A DNA stretch of 34,889 nt from Candidatus Brocadia sp. (lineage in GTDB: Bacteria; Planctomycetota; Brocadiia; Brocadiales; Brocadiaceae): NCBI GenBank assembly GCA_013360945.1, contig JABWAQ010000030.1, positions 1 to 34,889 of the forward strand, given 5' to 3'. How positions within the stretch are numbered: position 1 is the first letter of the stretch; each line of letters opens with the position of its first letter. Of the stretch, positions 1 through 7,975 are shown piece after piece. Position numbers and translations under genes: made by a program. The notes below the pieces were generated by a model. It worked only from the letters and a program-made list of their open reading frames with translations. It was not told where the DNA came from and did no database searches.

Positions 1-131
1 TAAAAGCTTATCAGGAATGGGGAGAAAATACCTTCCACAAACTCCTGGGTATGTTTGCCTTTTGCCTCTATGACAAAAACCGTAAGGTAATTTACCTGGC
101 CAGAGACCATGCGGGAGTAAAAGGCAATTGA
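1..131 (+). pseudogene. asnB: Asparagine synthase (glutamine-hydrolysing) N-terminal fragment
   Basis: An open frame entering from the left edge (codons from base 3) encodes the middle of a class II glutamine amidotransferase domain. It contains LLGMFAFCLYD and IYLARDHAGVK, the stretch that in AsnB-type enzymes is normally followed by PLYY. Here the frame breaks straight after GVK and stops at 129-131, so the rest of the glutaminase domain and the whole synthetase domain are missing. Such enzymes amidate sugars or aspartate and are common in polysaccharide loci. The stop overlaps the TTG start of the next gene, which suggests a deletion or recombination joint near base 122. The 5' end lies outside the window, so I cannot tell whether the upstream part is intact. 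Confidence 0.8.
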
Positions 132-1195
132 AAGATGTTTTTGTTTTTCGGATAGGCCATTTAGGTGATACACTGGTAGCTTTACCGGCCATTTCAAAAA
201 TAAAAGAAATACACCGAGAAGAAGATTTGTTTTTGATAACTAATAAACCATCCAAAGATTTTAAGGTGTCGCCGTGGGATATCTTGCGCTATACAAATTA
301 TTTTAAAGATGTAATTTTCTATGAACCAGGGAACGTCAAATCTTTGATGAAGTTATTTTACAGAATTAAGTCCTATGGACGTAATGAGGTGCTATATTAT
401 TTGACTCCTGAACGTTCGTTAATACAGGTTGCGAGAGATTATATCTTTTTCAAAATATTGTGTGGATTTAAAAAAGCATATGGAATAAAAGAATCCCTGA
501 ATGAGTATATACTAAGAGATAATTATGGAAAACTAATTACTGTGGAAAAAGAATTTGAGCGATTGTTAAAAATAATTCATAAAGTTCACGGTCTTGATTA
601 CAGAAAGGAAAATTCACCTCAAACTTGTTTGCTAAACCCACCTACAGAAGCTTATGGATATGTAAACGATATATTTAAAAAAATTCCTAAGGATAGTATG
701 CTTATAGCAATAGGGCATGGTTCAAAAATTTCTACCACTAAATGGAACTTAAGCAAATTTATAAAACTAAGTAATCATTTATTAAATTACAACAAAAGAA
801 TTTTTTTAGTAATTGTTGGTGGAAAAGATGATTTCAAGTGTGGTGAGTATTTAAGATCAAGATTTGAAAATAGAACCATAAACTTGTGCGGTAAAACCAA
901 CATAATTGAGTCAGCTGTAGCAATTAGTAAGTGTATTTTATTTATAGGAAACGATTCAGGGCCTTTACATTTAGCAGGTAGTATGGGAGTTCCATGCATT
1001 GGTATTTATTCTGCGAGAAATAACCCTGGCAGATGGGAACCATATGGAAACAATCACGTTATTTTAAGAAAGGACATCGAATGTGCAGGTTGTTTTCTTG
1101 AAGAATGTGTAGAAAAAAAACAGCAATGCATTGATATGATCAGTGTCGATGAAGTGCTTGAGGCTGCGATTGGACAAATAAAGTGGTGTTTATAG
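128..1195 (+). CDS. Glycosyltransferase family 9 (heptosyltransferase-like)
   Basis: This 355-residue protein has the GT9 (LPS heptosyltransferase) layout. The N-terminal motif FRIGHLGDTLVALPAI (about residues 7-22) starts the first Rossmann fold, and the C-terminal FIGNDSGPLHLAGSMGVP (about 272-289) forms the nucleotide-sugar site. A Cys-rich stretch near residues 319-334 (CAGC, then EECVEKKQQC) is common in the family. It would transfer a sugar, possibly a heptose, from an ADP- or similar nucleotide donor to a growing cell-surface glycan on the cytoplasmic side of the membrane. The start is a TTG that overlaps the stop of the asparagine synthase fragment. The first motif lies so close to the N-terminus that a later start is unlikely. 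The acceptor and donor cannot be read from the sequence. Confidence 0.85.
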   Translation: MKDVFVFRIGHLGDTLVALPAISKIKEIHREEDLFLITNKPSKDFKVSPWDILRYTNYFKDVIFYEPGNVKSLMKLFYRIKSYGRNEVLYYLTPERSLIQVARDYIFFKILCGFKKAYGIKESLNEYILRDNYGKLITVEKEFERLLKIIHKVHGLDYRKENSPQTCLLNPPTEAYGYVNDIFKKIPKDSMLIAIGHGSKISTTKWNLSKFIKLSNHLLNYNKRIFLVIVGGKDDFKCGEYLRSRFENRTINLCGKTNIIESAVAISKCILFIGNDSGPLHLAGSMGVPCIGIYSARNNPGRWEPYGNNHVILRKDIECAGCFLEECVEKKQQCIDMISVDEVLEAAIGQIKWCL

Positions 1196-1213
1196 CTATC
1201 GGGAAAATAAAAA

Positions 1214-1945
1214 GTGGGATACCGTGAAAAAATTTACAAATATTATTCCTCAAACCGTATTGGTAAACTTGCTCCTGATACTGTAACAGGCTTTAAGCCA
1301 AGAGAACCGTATCTCAGGAAAATAATCAAAGAACACTTCCCTGCAGATAAGCACGCCAAAATATTAGAAATCGGGTGTGGACACGGCGCCTTCCAATATT
1401 ACATAACACAGTCAGGATACCTAAATAGTATTGGTATTGATAGAAGTGAAGAACAAATAAAAGAAGCCTATAGGCTTGGTATTAGAAATGTAGTTTATGC
1501 AGATTTAGTCTCTTACATAAAAGCGGTAAAGAATAATTCTGTTGATTTACTCATAGCTTTTGATGTGATAGAACACTTTTCGAAGGATGAATTATCTGAT
1601 TTGGTTGATGATTTTTATCGGGTACTTAAAACTGGCGGAAAAATAATTAGCCATCAACCTAATGGGGAAAGCCCCTTTGGTAATTTTGTAAAGACAGGAG
1701 ACTTTACTCATGAAATTGCTTTTACAAGACAGTCCATTGCCCAGCTTTTTCTTTCAAGTAGTTTTAAAGAAGTAACATCATACGAAGACAAGCCAATACC
1801 TCATGGCTTAAAGAGTCTAATGCGATTTGTACTTTGGGAATATTTCGTAAGGAATTTTTATCGTCTCCTGATTGGTATCGAAACGGGAGATTGCGATAGA
1901 AATGCGATATTTTCGCAAAATTTTTTGACGGTTGCCTATAAATAA
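1214..1945 (+). CDS. Class I SAM-dependent methyltransferase
   Basis: This 243-residue protein has the Rossmann methyltransferase motifs: ILEIGCGHGAFQYY (motif I, about residues 50-63) binds SAM, and LLIAFDVIEHF (motif IV region, about 112-122) is typical of Methyltransf_11/23 proteins. The following LKTGGKIISHQPNGESPFGN segment is the motif VI region. It starts at a GTG 18 bases after the GT9 gene and has only a weak upstream purine stretch. Flanked on both sides by glycosyltransferases, it probably methylates a sugar or the glycan chain, but the target atom is unknown. Confidence 0.8.
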   Translation: MGYREKIYKYYSSNRIGKLAPDTVTGFKPREPYLRKIIKEHFPADKHAKILEIGCGHGAFQYYITQSGYLNSIGIDRSEEQIKEAYRLGIRNVVYADLVSYIKAVKNNSVDLLIAFDVIEHFSKDELSDLVDDFYRVLKTGGKIISHQPNGESPFGNFVKTGDFTHEIAFTRQSIAQLFLSSSFKEVTSYEDKPIPHGLKSLMRFVLWEYFVRNFYRLLIGIETGDCDRNAIFSQNFLTVAYK

Positions 1946-1959
1946 AAATTCTTCATTTT

Positions 1960-3159
1960 ATGACATATAAACTTGCTGCTTTGACATCACATCCAATTCA
2001 ATACCAAACACCACTTTTCAGAAAATTGGCTAACCATCCTGATATAGACCTTACTGTCTATTTTTGTTGGAATTTTGGGATACAGAAGGAACAAATAGAC
2101 ACGGAATTCGGAGTAAAATTCAAATGGGATATTCCATTACTGGATGGATACAAATATAAATTCTTGCTAAATTTATCCCTTAAACCAAGTGGCAGTTTTT
2201 TTGGATGTATAAATCCTGGAATCATTCGAGAAATCTTTAAGCATAAATATGACGCAATATGGGTCCATGGTTGGAGCAGCTTCACAAATTTACTTGCTGT
2301 ACTATCAGCAAAGGCTTTTGGAAGCAAGGTTTTTTTACGGGGAGAGAATCCTTTTTGTCATGAATTAACAAAACCCTCATGGAAAAGGTTCATAAAAAAA
2401 CCTCTGTTACAATATGGTCTTTTTCCATTTGTTGATGCATTTCTTTATATTGGAGAAGAAAATAAGGCTTTTTATCAATACTACCGTGTTCCGGATAAGA
2501 AGTTATTTTTTACCCCTTATTGCGTTGACAACAAAAGGTTTTACGGAGAATATGTCAAACTCAGAGAGAAAAAATTTGAATTGAGGAAAACACTCCATCT
2601 CCCCCATGACAAAGTCATAATACTTTATGTCGCGAAGCTTATTGATAAAAAACGACCTTTTGATTTGTTATACGCCTATGAGACTATCCCATCGGACAAA
2701 AAAGCCCTTGTCTTTGTTGGGGAAGGTTATTTAAGGAAGGATATGGAGAGATATATGCAAGATAAGGGTTTAAAGGATGTGCACTTCACTGGTTTTAAAA
2801 ATCAAAGCGAAGTTTCTCTGTATTATGCAATAGGTGATATATTTGTACTACCGTCGGGCATTGGAGAGACCTGGGGACTCGTGGTAAATGAAGCGATGAA
2901 TTTTAGATTACCTATTGTAGTTTCTGACATGGTCGGTTCCAACAAGAACCTGGTAAGCCAGGGGGGGAACGGCTTTGTTTTCCCTATGGGAGATATAACC
3001 AAGCTAGGTGGATACCTGAAAATACTCATGGAAAATAAAGATTTACGAGGGGATATGGGGAAAAATTCCTTAGATTTAGTTAAAAAATATAGCTATGAGC
3101 AGGATATTGATGGTATATTAACTGCCCTTGATCATACGAAAGAAGCGAAATCAAAATAG
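1960..3159 (+). CDS. Glycosyltransferase family 4
   Basis: This 399-residue GT-B enzyme has an N-terminal acceptor half (TSHPIQYQTPLFRKL, residues 9-23) and a C-terminal GT4 donor half. The donor half shows ILYVAKLIDKKRPFDLLYAY and the EX7E motif GETWGLVVNEAMN, with glutamates at residues 303 and 311 that bind the nucleotide-sugar. The start ATG lies 14 bases after the methyltransferase stop. A run of seven G (2961-2967) in the QGGNG codons is unusual for so AT-rich a gene. The family transfers sugars with retention of configuration; the sugar is not predictable here. Confidence 0.87.
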   Translation: MTYKLAALTSHPIQYQTPLFRKLANHPDIDLTVYFCWNFGIQKEQIDTEFGVKFKWDIPLLDGYKYKFLLNLSLKPSGSFFGCINPGIIREIFKHKYDAIWVHGWSSFTNLLAVLSAKAFGSKVFLRGENPFCHELTKPSWKRFIKKPLLQYGLFPFVDAFLYIGEENKAFYQYYRVPDKKLFFTPYCVDNKRFYGEYVKLREKKFELRKTLHLPHDKVIILYVAKLIDKKRPFDLLYAYETIPSDKKALVFVGEGYLRKDMERYMQDKGLKDVHFTGFKNQSEVSLYYAIGDIFVLPSGIGETWGLVVNEAMNFRLPIVVSDMVGSNKNLVSQGGNGFVFPMGDITKLGGYLKILMENKDLRGDMGKNSLDLVKKYSYEQDIDGILTALDHTKEAKSK

Positions 3160-3228
3160 AATTTTAGAGGCATACCTTTAAGGAAAAACTAACGAATTAT
3201 GAAGGATAAAAACTTTGGTGAGGTTAAA

Positions 3229-3603
3229 ATGTCGCCGAAAACAGCGATTGATCTGGATCCATCCATGTGGCGGCAATACCAACCGTTCAGATCCGGTCAG
3301 GGGCAGCGCGCGGCATCTTCTTCCATTGCAGAGGCGCACAATGTTGCAAATAGCATCGCTGCTGAACTGATTAATCGGTTTGGCGCAAAAAGAGTGGTTC
3401 TTTTCGGTTCACTGGCTACTGGGGAATTTAATCAGTGGTCTGACATTGACATTGCTGTTTGGGGCATCCTGCCTACTCTTTTCTATAAAGCGGTGGCTTT
3501 CGCGAGCGGGGTTAGTAATAGATGGAAAGTTGACCTGGTGGATGCGGAAGATTGTCAGGCAACCCTGCTTCGCTGTATATTGCTGGAGGGGATCGAATTA
3601 TGA
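3229..3603 (+). CDS. MNT-type minimal nucleotidyltransferase (antitoxin-like)
   Basis: This small protein carries the minimal nucleotidyltransferase signature GS-x10-DxD: Gly60-Ser61 in VVLFGSLATG and Asp72/Asp74 in WSDIDIAVWG. In MntA/HepT systems such proteins neutralise the HEPN toxin by adding AMP to a tyrosine. I chose the ATG at 3229 because a GGTGAGG sits 5 bases upstream; the longer in-frame ATG at 3199 lacks a good ribosome site. It overlaps the next gene by an ATGA, the usual coupled arrangement of MNT and HepT. The composition is visibly more GC-rich than the flanking glycosyltransferases, which suggests the pair was acquired separately and dropped into the polysaccharide locus. 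Confidence 0.78.
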   Translation: MSPKTAIDLDPSMWRQYQPFRSGQGQRAASSSIAEAHNVANSIAAELINRFGAKRVVLFGSLATGEFNQWSDIDIAVWGILPTLFYKAVAFASGVSNRWKVDLVDAEDCQATLLRCILLEGIEL

Positions 3604-4071
3604 CTAAGGCAGGAGCCGTACTGGCAGGGCGAATCGCTGGAGAACAGAAAGAGCTGCTGGTGTTGGTTAACCGGGTTGAGGAGGATGGAAAAGGGCAAAG
3701 ATTAAGCACGATGACTATTATTTGGACGGTGTTGCCCTGAACCGCCATGGTTTTTATTCCGGGCTGGAACATATTTTGAGAAGATTGCCTCGTCTATTGA
3801 TGAGATTGTGCCATCAGGAGCCAACTGGCATCAGGAATTACTTAATCAAATGAATACAGAAGTGCCAGGTTTGCGCCCTGCAGTTATATCTTCTGCACTA
3901 AAAGAATCCCTTGAAGAGTACCGTGGTTTCAGACATGTCGTGCGCAATGTTTATACATATAATTTAAATCCTGAAAAGATTGAAGGTCTGGTTTCAAAAT
4001 TACGCATTGTGTTTACAAAAACAGAGGCAGAGTTGATGTCATTCGCAAAATTTTTGCAAAGTGCAGAATAA
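3600..4071 (+). pseudogene. HepT-like (HEPN) toxin, two frameshifts
   Basis: The reading frame starts with the ATG at 3600 (ATGA overlap with the nucleotidyltransferase) and is homologous along its length to HepT-like HEPN proteins, but across three frames. Frame one covers the start to about base 3685 (AGEQKELLVLVNRVEE). A second frame carries WKRAKIKHDDYYLDGVALN and HGFYSGLEHI to about 3775. The third runs from about 3775 to the stop at 4071 (EKIASSIDEIVPSGANWHQE, then EYRGFRHVVRNVYTYNLN). Each break is explained by one missing base, the second in a short T run. The RGFRH stretch is the likely HEPN active-site region. As read, no full-length toxin is made. Two sequencing errors are the main alternative. 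Confidence 0.72.
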
Positions 4072-4075
4072 TTTA

Positions 4076-4849
4076 ATGATTATTTTTTCAGGAATGATTT
4101 CCTATTCAAGCATAATAGGAAGACTTTTGCGGCTCCCTTTACGGCTTATACCATCGGGTACAGTAATTCCTATCCTCCTGGGCAAAGCGAAAGGGAACAA
4201 ATGGATAGTTGGATCAGGTAACCATGGATGTTGGTTAGGCAGTTATGAATATAGAAAACAAATCTTTTTTGCTGAAACAATCACACCAGGATCTGTTGTA
4301 TATGACATTGGAGCGCATGTAGGTTTCTATACACTTCTGGCAGCGAGATCGGTTTCTCCCGGAGGAAAAGTTATCGCTTTTGAACCGGTACCACAAAATA
4401 TATATTACCTAAAAGAACATTTGCGACTTAATCGTTGTTCAAATGTAATCGTCTTTGAATCGGCGATTGCAGAACGAAGTGGTTTTACATTCTTTGAGGA
4501 AGGACAAAGCAGTTTCACTGGGCGTATATCTTCAGAAGGAACTTCAAAATATCAAACAGTTTCTATTGATAGTATCGTGCTTGATGGGAAAGCGCCCCCC
4601 CCAGATATTATGAAGATTGATGTAGAAGGAGCGGAAATGCTTGTTTTCTCTGGAGCAATAGCAACTATCCAGAAATACCATCCAATAATTTTCCTTGCAA
4701 CCCATGGAAGAGATGTTCATCAAAAATGCTGTGAATTATTGTATTCTCTTGGGTACGATTTGATGGCAATAGATGGGAGAAGCATTTATGAAACAGATGA
4801 AATTTTTGCCCATTATAAGCCAAAAACTGAATTATTATTTAATGAATGA
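4076..4849 (+). CDS. FkbM family methyltransferase
   Basis: The protein has the FkbM layout: DIGAHVGFYTLLAA (from about residue 77) is the SAM-binding motif, AFEPVPQNIYYLKEH (from about 102) the acidic motif II, and MKIDVEGAE (about 179-187) the family hallmark. FkbM enzymes O-methylate hydroxyls, and those in polysaccharide loci generally act on sugars. The ATG at 4076 is chosen; an in-frame GTG at 4061, overlapping the toxin gene, is possible because neither has a clear Shine-Dalgarno. An uninterrupted run of eight C (4595-4602) encodes a Pro-Pro-Pro just before the KIDVEGAE motif, and any slippage there would destroy the active protein. The last bases overlap the next gene by 8. Confidence 0.85.
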   Translation: MIIFSGMISYSSIIGRLLRLPLRLIPSGTVIPILLGKAKGNKWIVGSGNHGCWLGSYEYRKQIFFAETITPGSVVYDIGAHVGFYTLLAARSVSPGGKVIAFEPVPQNIYYLKEHLRLNRCSNVIVFESAIAERSGFTFFEEGQSSFTGRISSEGTSKYQTVSIDSIVLDGKAPPPDIMKIDVEGAEMLVFSGAIATIQKYHPIIFLATHGRDVHQKCCELLYSLGYDLMAIDGRSIYETDEIFAHYKPKTELLFNE

Positions 4850-5602
4850 TAAGATGAGAAACATTATCAAAAAAGTCATACATAAAATAAGTATAATAGT
4901 GAGACAGTATTATTACTCAATTTTCCCGAACATGCAATGCCTGAAAGAAATAGAAAAATTAAATAGTCTGACTATCGAAACTGTCAATATCTGTAATGCC
5001 AATTGTATTTTCTGCGGCTATCAACATATGAAGCGTAAAAAGCAATTTATGAGCAAAGAGACATTTGAGAAAAGTATAGACGATTTTGTTATGGCTGGGG
5101 GGATATTTCGTTATCTGTCGTTGTTGGGGAGCCCCTTGTAGACCCTCACTTTGTTGAGCGCATTTCCTATGCACGCTCTTTTCCTTGTATTAAGAAGATA
5201 TCAACGGTAACAAATTGTCTGAATTTGCATAAAGTTGGAGTAAAAAACCTCATTAATAGTGGCCTAAATGAATTGGGCATTAGTATGACTGATTTTAATG
5301 CTGAGATGTACAAAAGGATTTATAGAAGTGATAAGTATGAACAAATGAGACAAAATGTATTGGATTTATTAAGAATAAACAATGAAATGGAAAAACCCAT
5401 AAAAATTTATATCAACCTTCGCATTGATAAACCTATAGAAAAAGTCCTTAATTATTCAGGTTTCAATGAAGTTATTGAGTTGGCGGAGGCAGTGAGTGCA
5501 AATTATCATTTTGACAATTGGAGTGGAAGAATAAAATCTACGGATTTGACTGTAGAAGTCGATCGTAGATTAAAGAGATTATTTAGAATCGATGTAGCTT
5601 AA
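4842..5602 (+). pseudogene. Radical SAM protein, frameshifted at a G6 tract
   Basis: The first frame (ATG 4842) encodes the radical SAM cluster motif CNANCIFCGYQ with cysteines at residues 51, 55 and 58, and ends at a stop at 5139-5141. From base 5102 onward the -1 alternative frame continues the same fold (DISLSVVVGEPLVDPHF, then KKISTVTNC and LNELGISMTDFNAEMYKR) up to 5602. Adding one G to the six-G run at 5097-5102 restores a single frame of about 254 residues. The restored protein still lacks the cysteine-rich SPASM tail expected of relatives such as the enzyme at 12751, so the 3' end may also be truncated. A sequencing error, a true mutation or phase variation would all look like this. 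Confidence 0.75.
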
Positions 5603-5618
5603 TCACATCCAATTCAAT
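5602..5618 (+). repeat. 17-bp copy of the GT4 5' coding sequence
   Basis: The bases ATCACATCCAATTCAAT at 5602-5618 occur identically at 1986-2002, where they encode the SHPIQ start of the GT4 glycosyltransferase. At 5602 they sit directly at the end of the damaged radical SAM frame and are not inside a gene. This looks like a recombination scar or a leftover of another GT4 gene start. Confidence 0.5.
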
Positions 5619-5649
5619 GAAATAGTAAAAACATAGCTACAATTATTAT

Positions 5650-6744
5650 ATGAAAATTTTATTTATTGGAGATTTAAACACATATGGTAGAGCCTTTCAA
5701 AGGTACAGGGCATTATTAGACCTGGGTTATGAAGTAACAGGGTTAAGCTTTATGCCCTTCGGCTTTTATCCAGGAATAACAGGTGATTTGGTTGGTTTTG
5801 AAACGAAATTAATCAAAATATTTTTTAATAAACTTGGTTATCCATTAGATAGCCTAAACATAAATTTAAGGACTTTGGAATTAATGAAATATTTTTATTT
5901 TGATTTAGTCTGGGTTGAAAAGACGTTAATGTTAAAACCAAATACAATCTTAGAATTAAAAAAATTAAAACCAGGAGTAAAAGTTGCCTTTTATTCCGAA
6001 GATGATATGTACGCAAAACATAACCAATCGAAATACTTTATCAAGTGTTTACCCTTGTATGATTTGGTTTTCACTACGAAAAGTTATAACTGTAATCTCG
6101 AAGAATTGCCGTCACTTGGAGCTCAAAAAGTAGTTTTCGTTGATAAGGCATACGATAAATATACACACCGATACCTTGAAATAACAGGAGAAGAGAAGGG
6201 AATACTGGGAGCAGATGTTGGGTTTGTAGGAACATATGAAAGAGATAGGGCTGAAAAGATGCTTTTTTTGGCAGGAAAAGGAATTCCTATTCGAATCTGG
6301 GGAAATGGCTGGAATAGTTGGGTTAATAAACATAAGAATCTTATTGTTGAAAATATTCCTATTTATGGTGATGACTATGTTAAGTCTATCTGTGCTACAA
6401 AGATAAATCTTTGTTTCTTGCGAAAAGCAAGCCGCGATCTGCAAACAGACCGAACAATGGAGATTCCTGCATGCGGAGGTTTTATGCTCGCTGAGAGAAC
6501 AAGTGAACACCTTAGGCTTTTTGAGGAGGGAAAGGAGGCGGACTTTTTTGATATTAACAAACCTGAGGAGTTATTAGAAAAAGTGAAGTATTATCTGGAA
6601 CATGAAAATGAAAGATTAGCTATTGCTAAAGCAGGTAGAGAAAGATGTTTAAAGAGTAAATATAGTCATCATGATAGATTAAAATATATGCTCGAGTACT
6701 TCGAGAAAATAGTCACAATTAGTATGGATTCCACGATCATCTAA
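5650..6744 (+). CDS. CgeB-like glycosyltransferase (GT-B fold)
   Basis: This 364-residue protein begins MKILFIGDLNTYGRAFQRYR, a GT-B N-terminal strand and loop, and ends with the CgeB/Glyco_trans_1_2 domain: FVGTYERDRAEKMLFL, RIWGNGWNSW, then IPACGGFMLAERTSEHLRLF followed by a phosphate-loop-like EGKEADFFD. CgeB-like enzymes glycosylate spore or cell-surface components and are frequent in polysaccharide clusters. The donor is unknown. The ATG at 5650 directly follows a 47-base spacer and gives a standard N-terminus. The last ten residues (after YFEKI) look like read-through into unrelated sequence. Confidence 0.78.
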   Translation: MKILFIGDLNTYGRAFQRYRALLDLGYEVTGLSFMPFGFYPGITGDLVGFETKLIKIFFNKLGYPLDSLNINLRTLELMKYFYFDLVWVEKTLMLKPNTILELKKLKPGVKVAFYSEDDMYAKHNQSKYFIKCLPLYDLVFTTKSYNCNLEELPSLGAQKVVFVDKAYDKYTHRYLEITGEEKGILGADVGFVGTYERDRAEKMLFLAGKGIPIRIWGNGWNSWVNKHKNLIVENIPIYGDDYVKSICATKINLCFLRKASRDLQTDRTMEIPACGGFMLAERTSEHLRLFEEGKEADFFDINKPEELLEKVKYYLEHENERLAIAKAGRERCLKSKYSHHDRLKYMLEYFEKIVTISMDSTII

Positions 6745-6901
6745 CCGAATATAACTATGATGTTCTGGTACAATATTCGATGCAACATGGTTTTGCCGTA
6801 GGAGGTCACGAAAATAAGCGGAACGTTTGACGCATGGTTAGTGAAATAGCTCAAAATATTGTCAATTATAAAAATAAATAATCTTAAAAGAAGAATTGTA
6901 C

Positions 6902-7918
6902 ATGCCTAAAGTTAGTATTATCACCCCCTCGTACAATCATGTTTACTTTCTTCCGGATCGTGTCTCTTCAATTCTCGTTCAAACATTTGGTGATTTTGAG
7001 TGGATAATTATCGATGATTGTTCTACTGATGGCAGTGCAAAGATTCTCAAACGGTTAACTGCGCATGATCCACGCGTAAAGCTATTTATTAATGAAAAGA
7101 ATATGGGTATGGCAGCTACGACAAAAAAAGCGATCGAGCTATCTTCGGGAAAATATGTTTATCGAGCTGAAAGCGACGATACTTGTCATCCGCGGTTTCT
7201 CGAAAGAATGGTAAGGGTACTTGACGATAATCCTAATGTCGGTTTTGTTTTTTGTAGTAGCCTACACATTGATAGGAACGGCAACCTATGGGGTGGATGG
7301 AATCAAGAGAAGAAAGATTATATTCGTCCCGGAGTGGAGATATTCAAATCCATTGTATTTAGAAACAATATTCCTGGATGTAATATTGTTTTCTCTCGAA
7401 AGGCTCATGACTCTGTTGGAGGATTTGGAACCGGGCCTTTTAATGTGGCATGTGATTGGCATTTTTGCTTGAGAGTCTGCCTTCACTTTGATGTGGGTTA
7501 TGTAGCTGAGTCCTTGGGTTACCATCGAACTCATGATGCTAACTTAAGCAGTCGTCTCGGCAAGACATTTAACCTTGATCTATTCTTCAGAGAAGGATAT
7601 GAATTGTTGCAGGATATATTTGCCTCAATTCCAGAAAAGCATGTTGAATTGCACGATCTTCGGAGCAAAGCACTCCGTAGTATGAGCCTTTCAAATGGAT
7701 CCTCATTATATGTCAAAGCTTTACTAAATGGTAGATGGGATATTGTCCGGCAAATTAAAGAAGGCATTGAATACTATGACCCGGGCGCGACGCGTGGGCT
7801 ATCTTGGATAAAGGCTTGTATGTGGTCTGTTATATGGGGGAGCCTCTATCATTCTCTTTACACTCCAATCAGCAGGGCTCTTGATATTCGGAAAATATAC
7901 TGTACAAAGCAGCGTTAA
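6902..7918 (+). CDS. Glycosyltransferase family 2
   Basis: This is a GT-A fold enzyme: VSIITPSYNHVYFLPDRVSS at the N-terminus, IIDDCSTDGS carrying the first aspartates that bind the nucleotide, and YRAESDDTCHPRFLERM with the ESDD metal-binding (DxD-like) motif near residues 91-94. The 338-residue length fits a soluble GT2 that adds one sugar to a lipid-linked oligosaccharide. I start at the ATG at 6902; an in-frame TTG two codons earlier adds nothing. The 150 bases upstream contain a short open remnant but no other gene. The C-terminal 60 residues are weakly hydrophobic and could associate with the membrane. Confidence 0.85.
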   Translation: MPKVSIITPSYNHVYFLPDRVSSILVQTFGDFEWIIIDDCSTDGSAKILKRLTAHDPRVKLFINEKNMGMAATTKKAIELSSGKYVYRAESDDTCHPRFLERMVRVLDDNPNVGFVFCSSLHIDRNGNLWGGWNQEKKDYIRPGVEIFKSIVFRNNIPGCNIVFSRKAHDSVGGFGTGPFNVACDWHFCLRVCLHFDVGYVAESLGYHRTHDANLSSRLGKTFNLDLFFREGYELLQDIFASIPEKHVELHDLRSKALRSMSLSNGSSLYVKALLNGRWDIVRQIKEGIEYYDPGATRGLSWIKACMWSVIWGSLYHSLYTPISRALDIRKIYCTKQR

Positions 7919-7975
7919 CGAATCGGGATACTTTGAGACTCTTAAACTATAGTACAAGAGATTGCATCTTAGACA

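Noticed and set aside
3808-4071. A stand-alone 87-residue gene
   Set aside because: It is the third frame segment of the frameshifted HepT-like gene; homology continues upstream in other frames.
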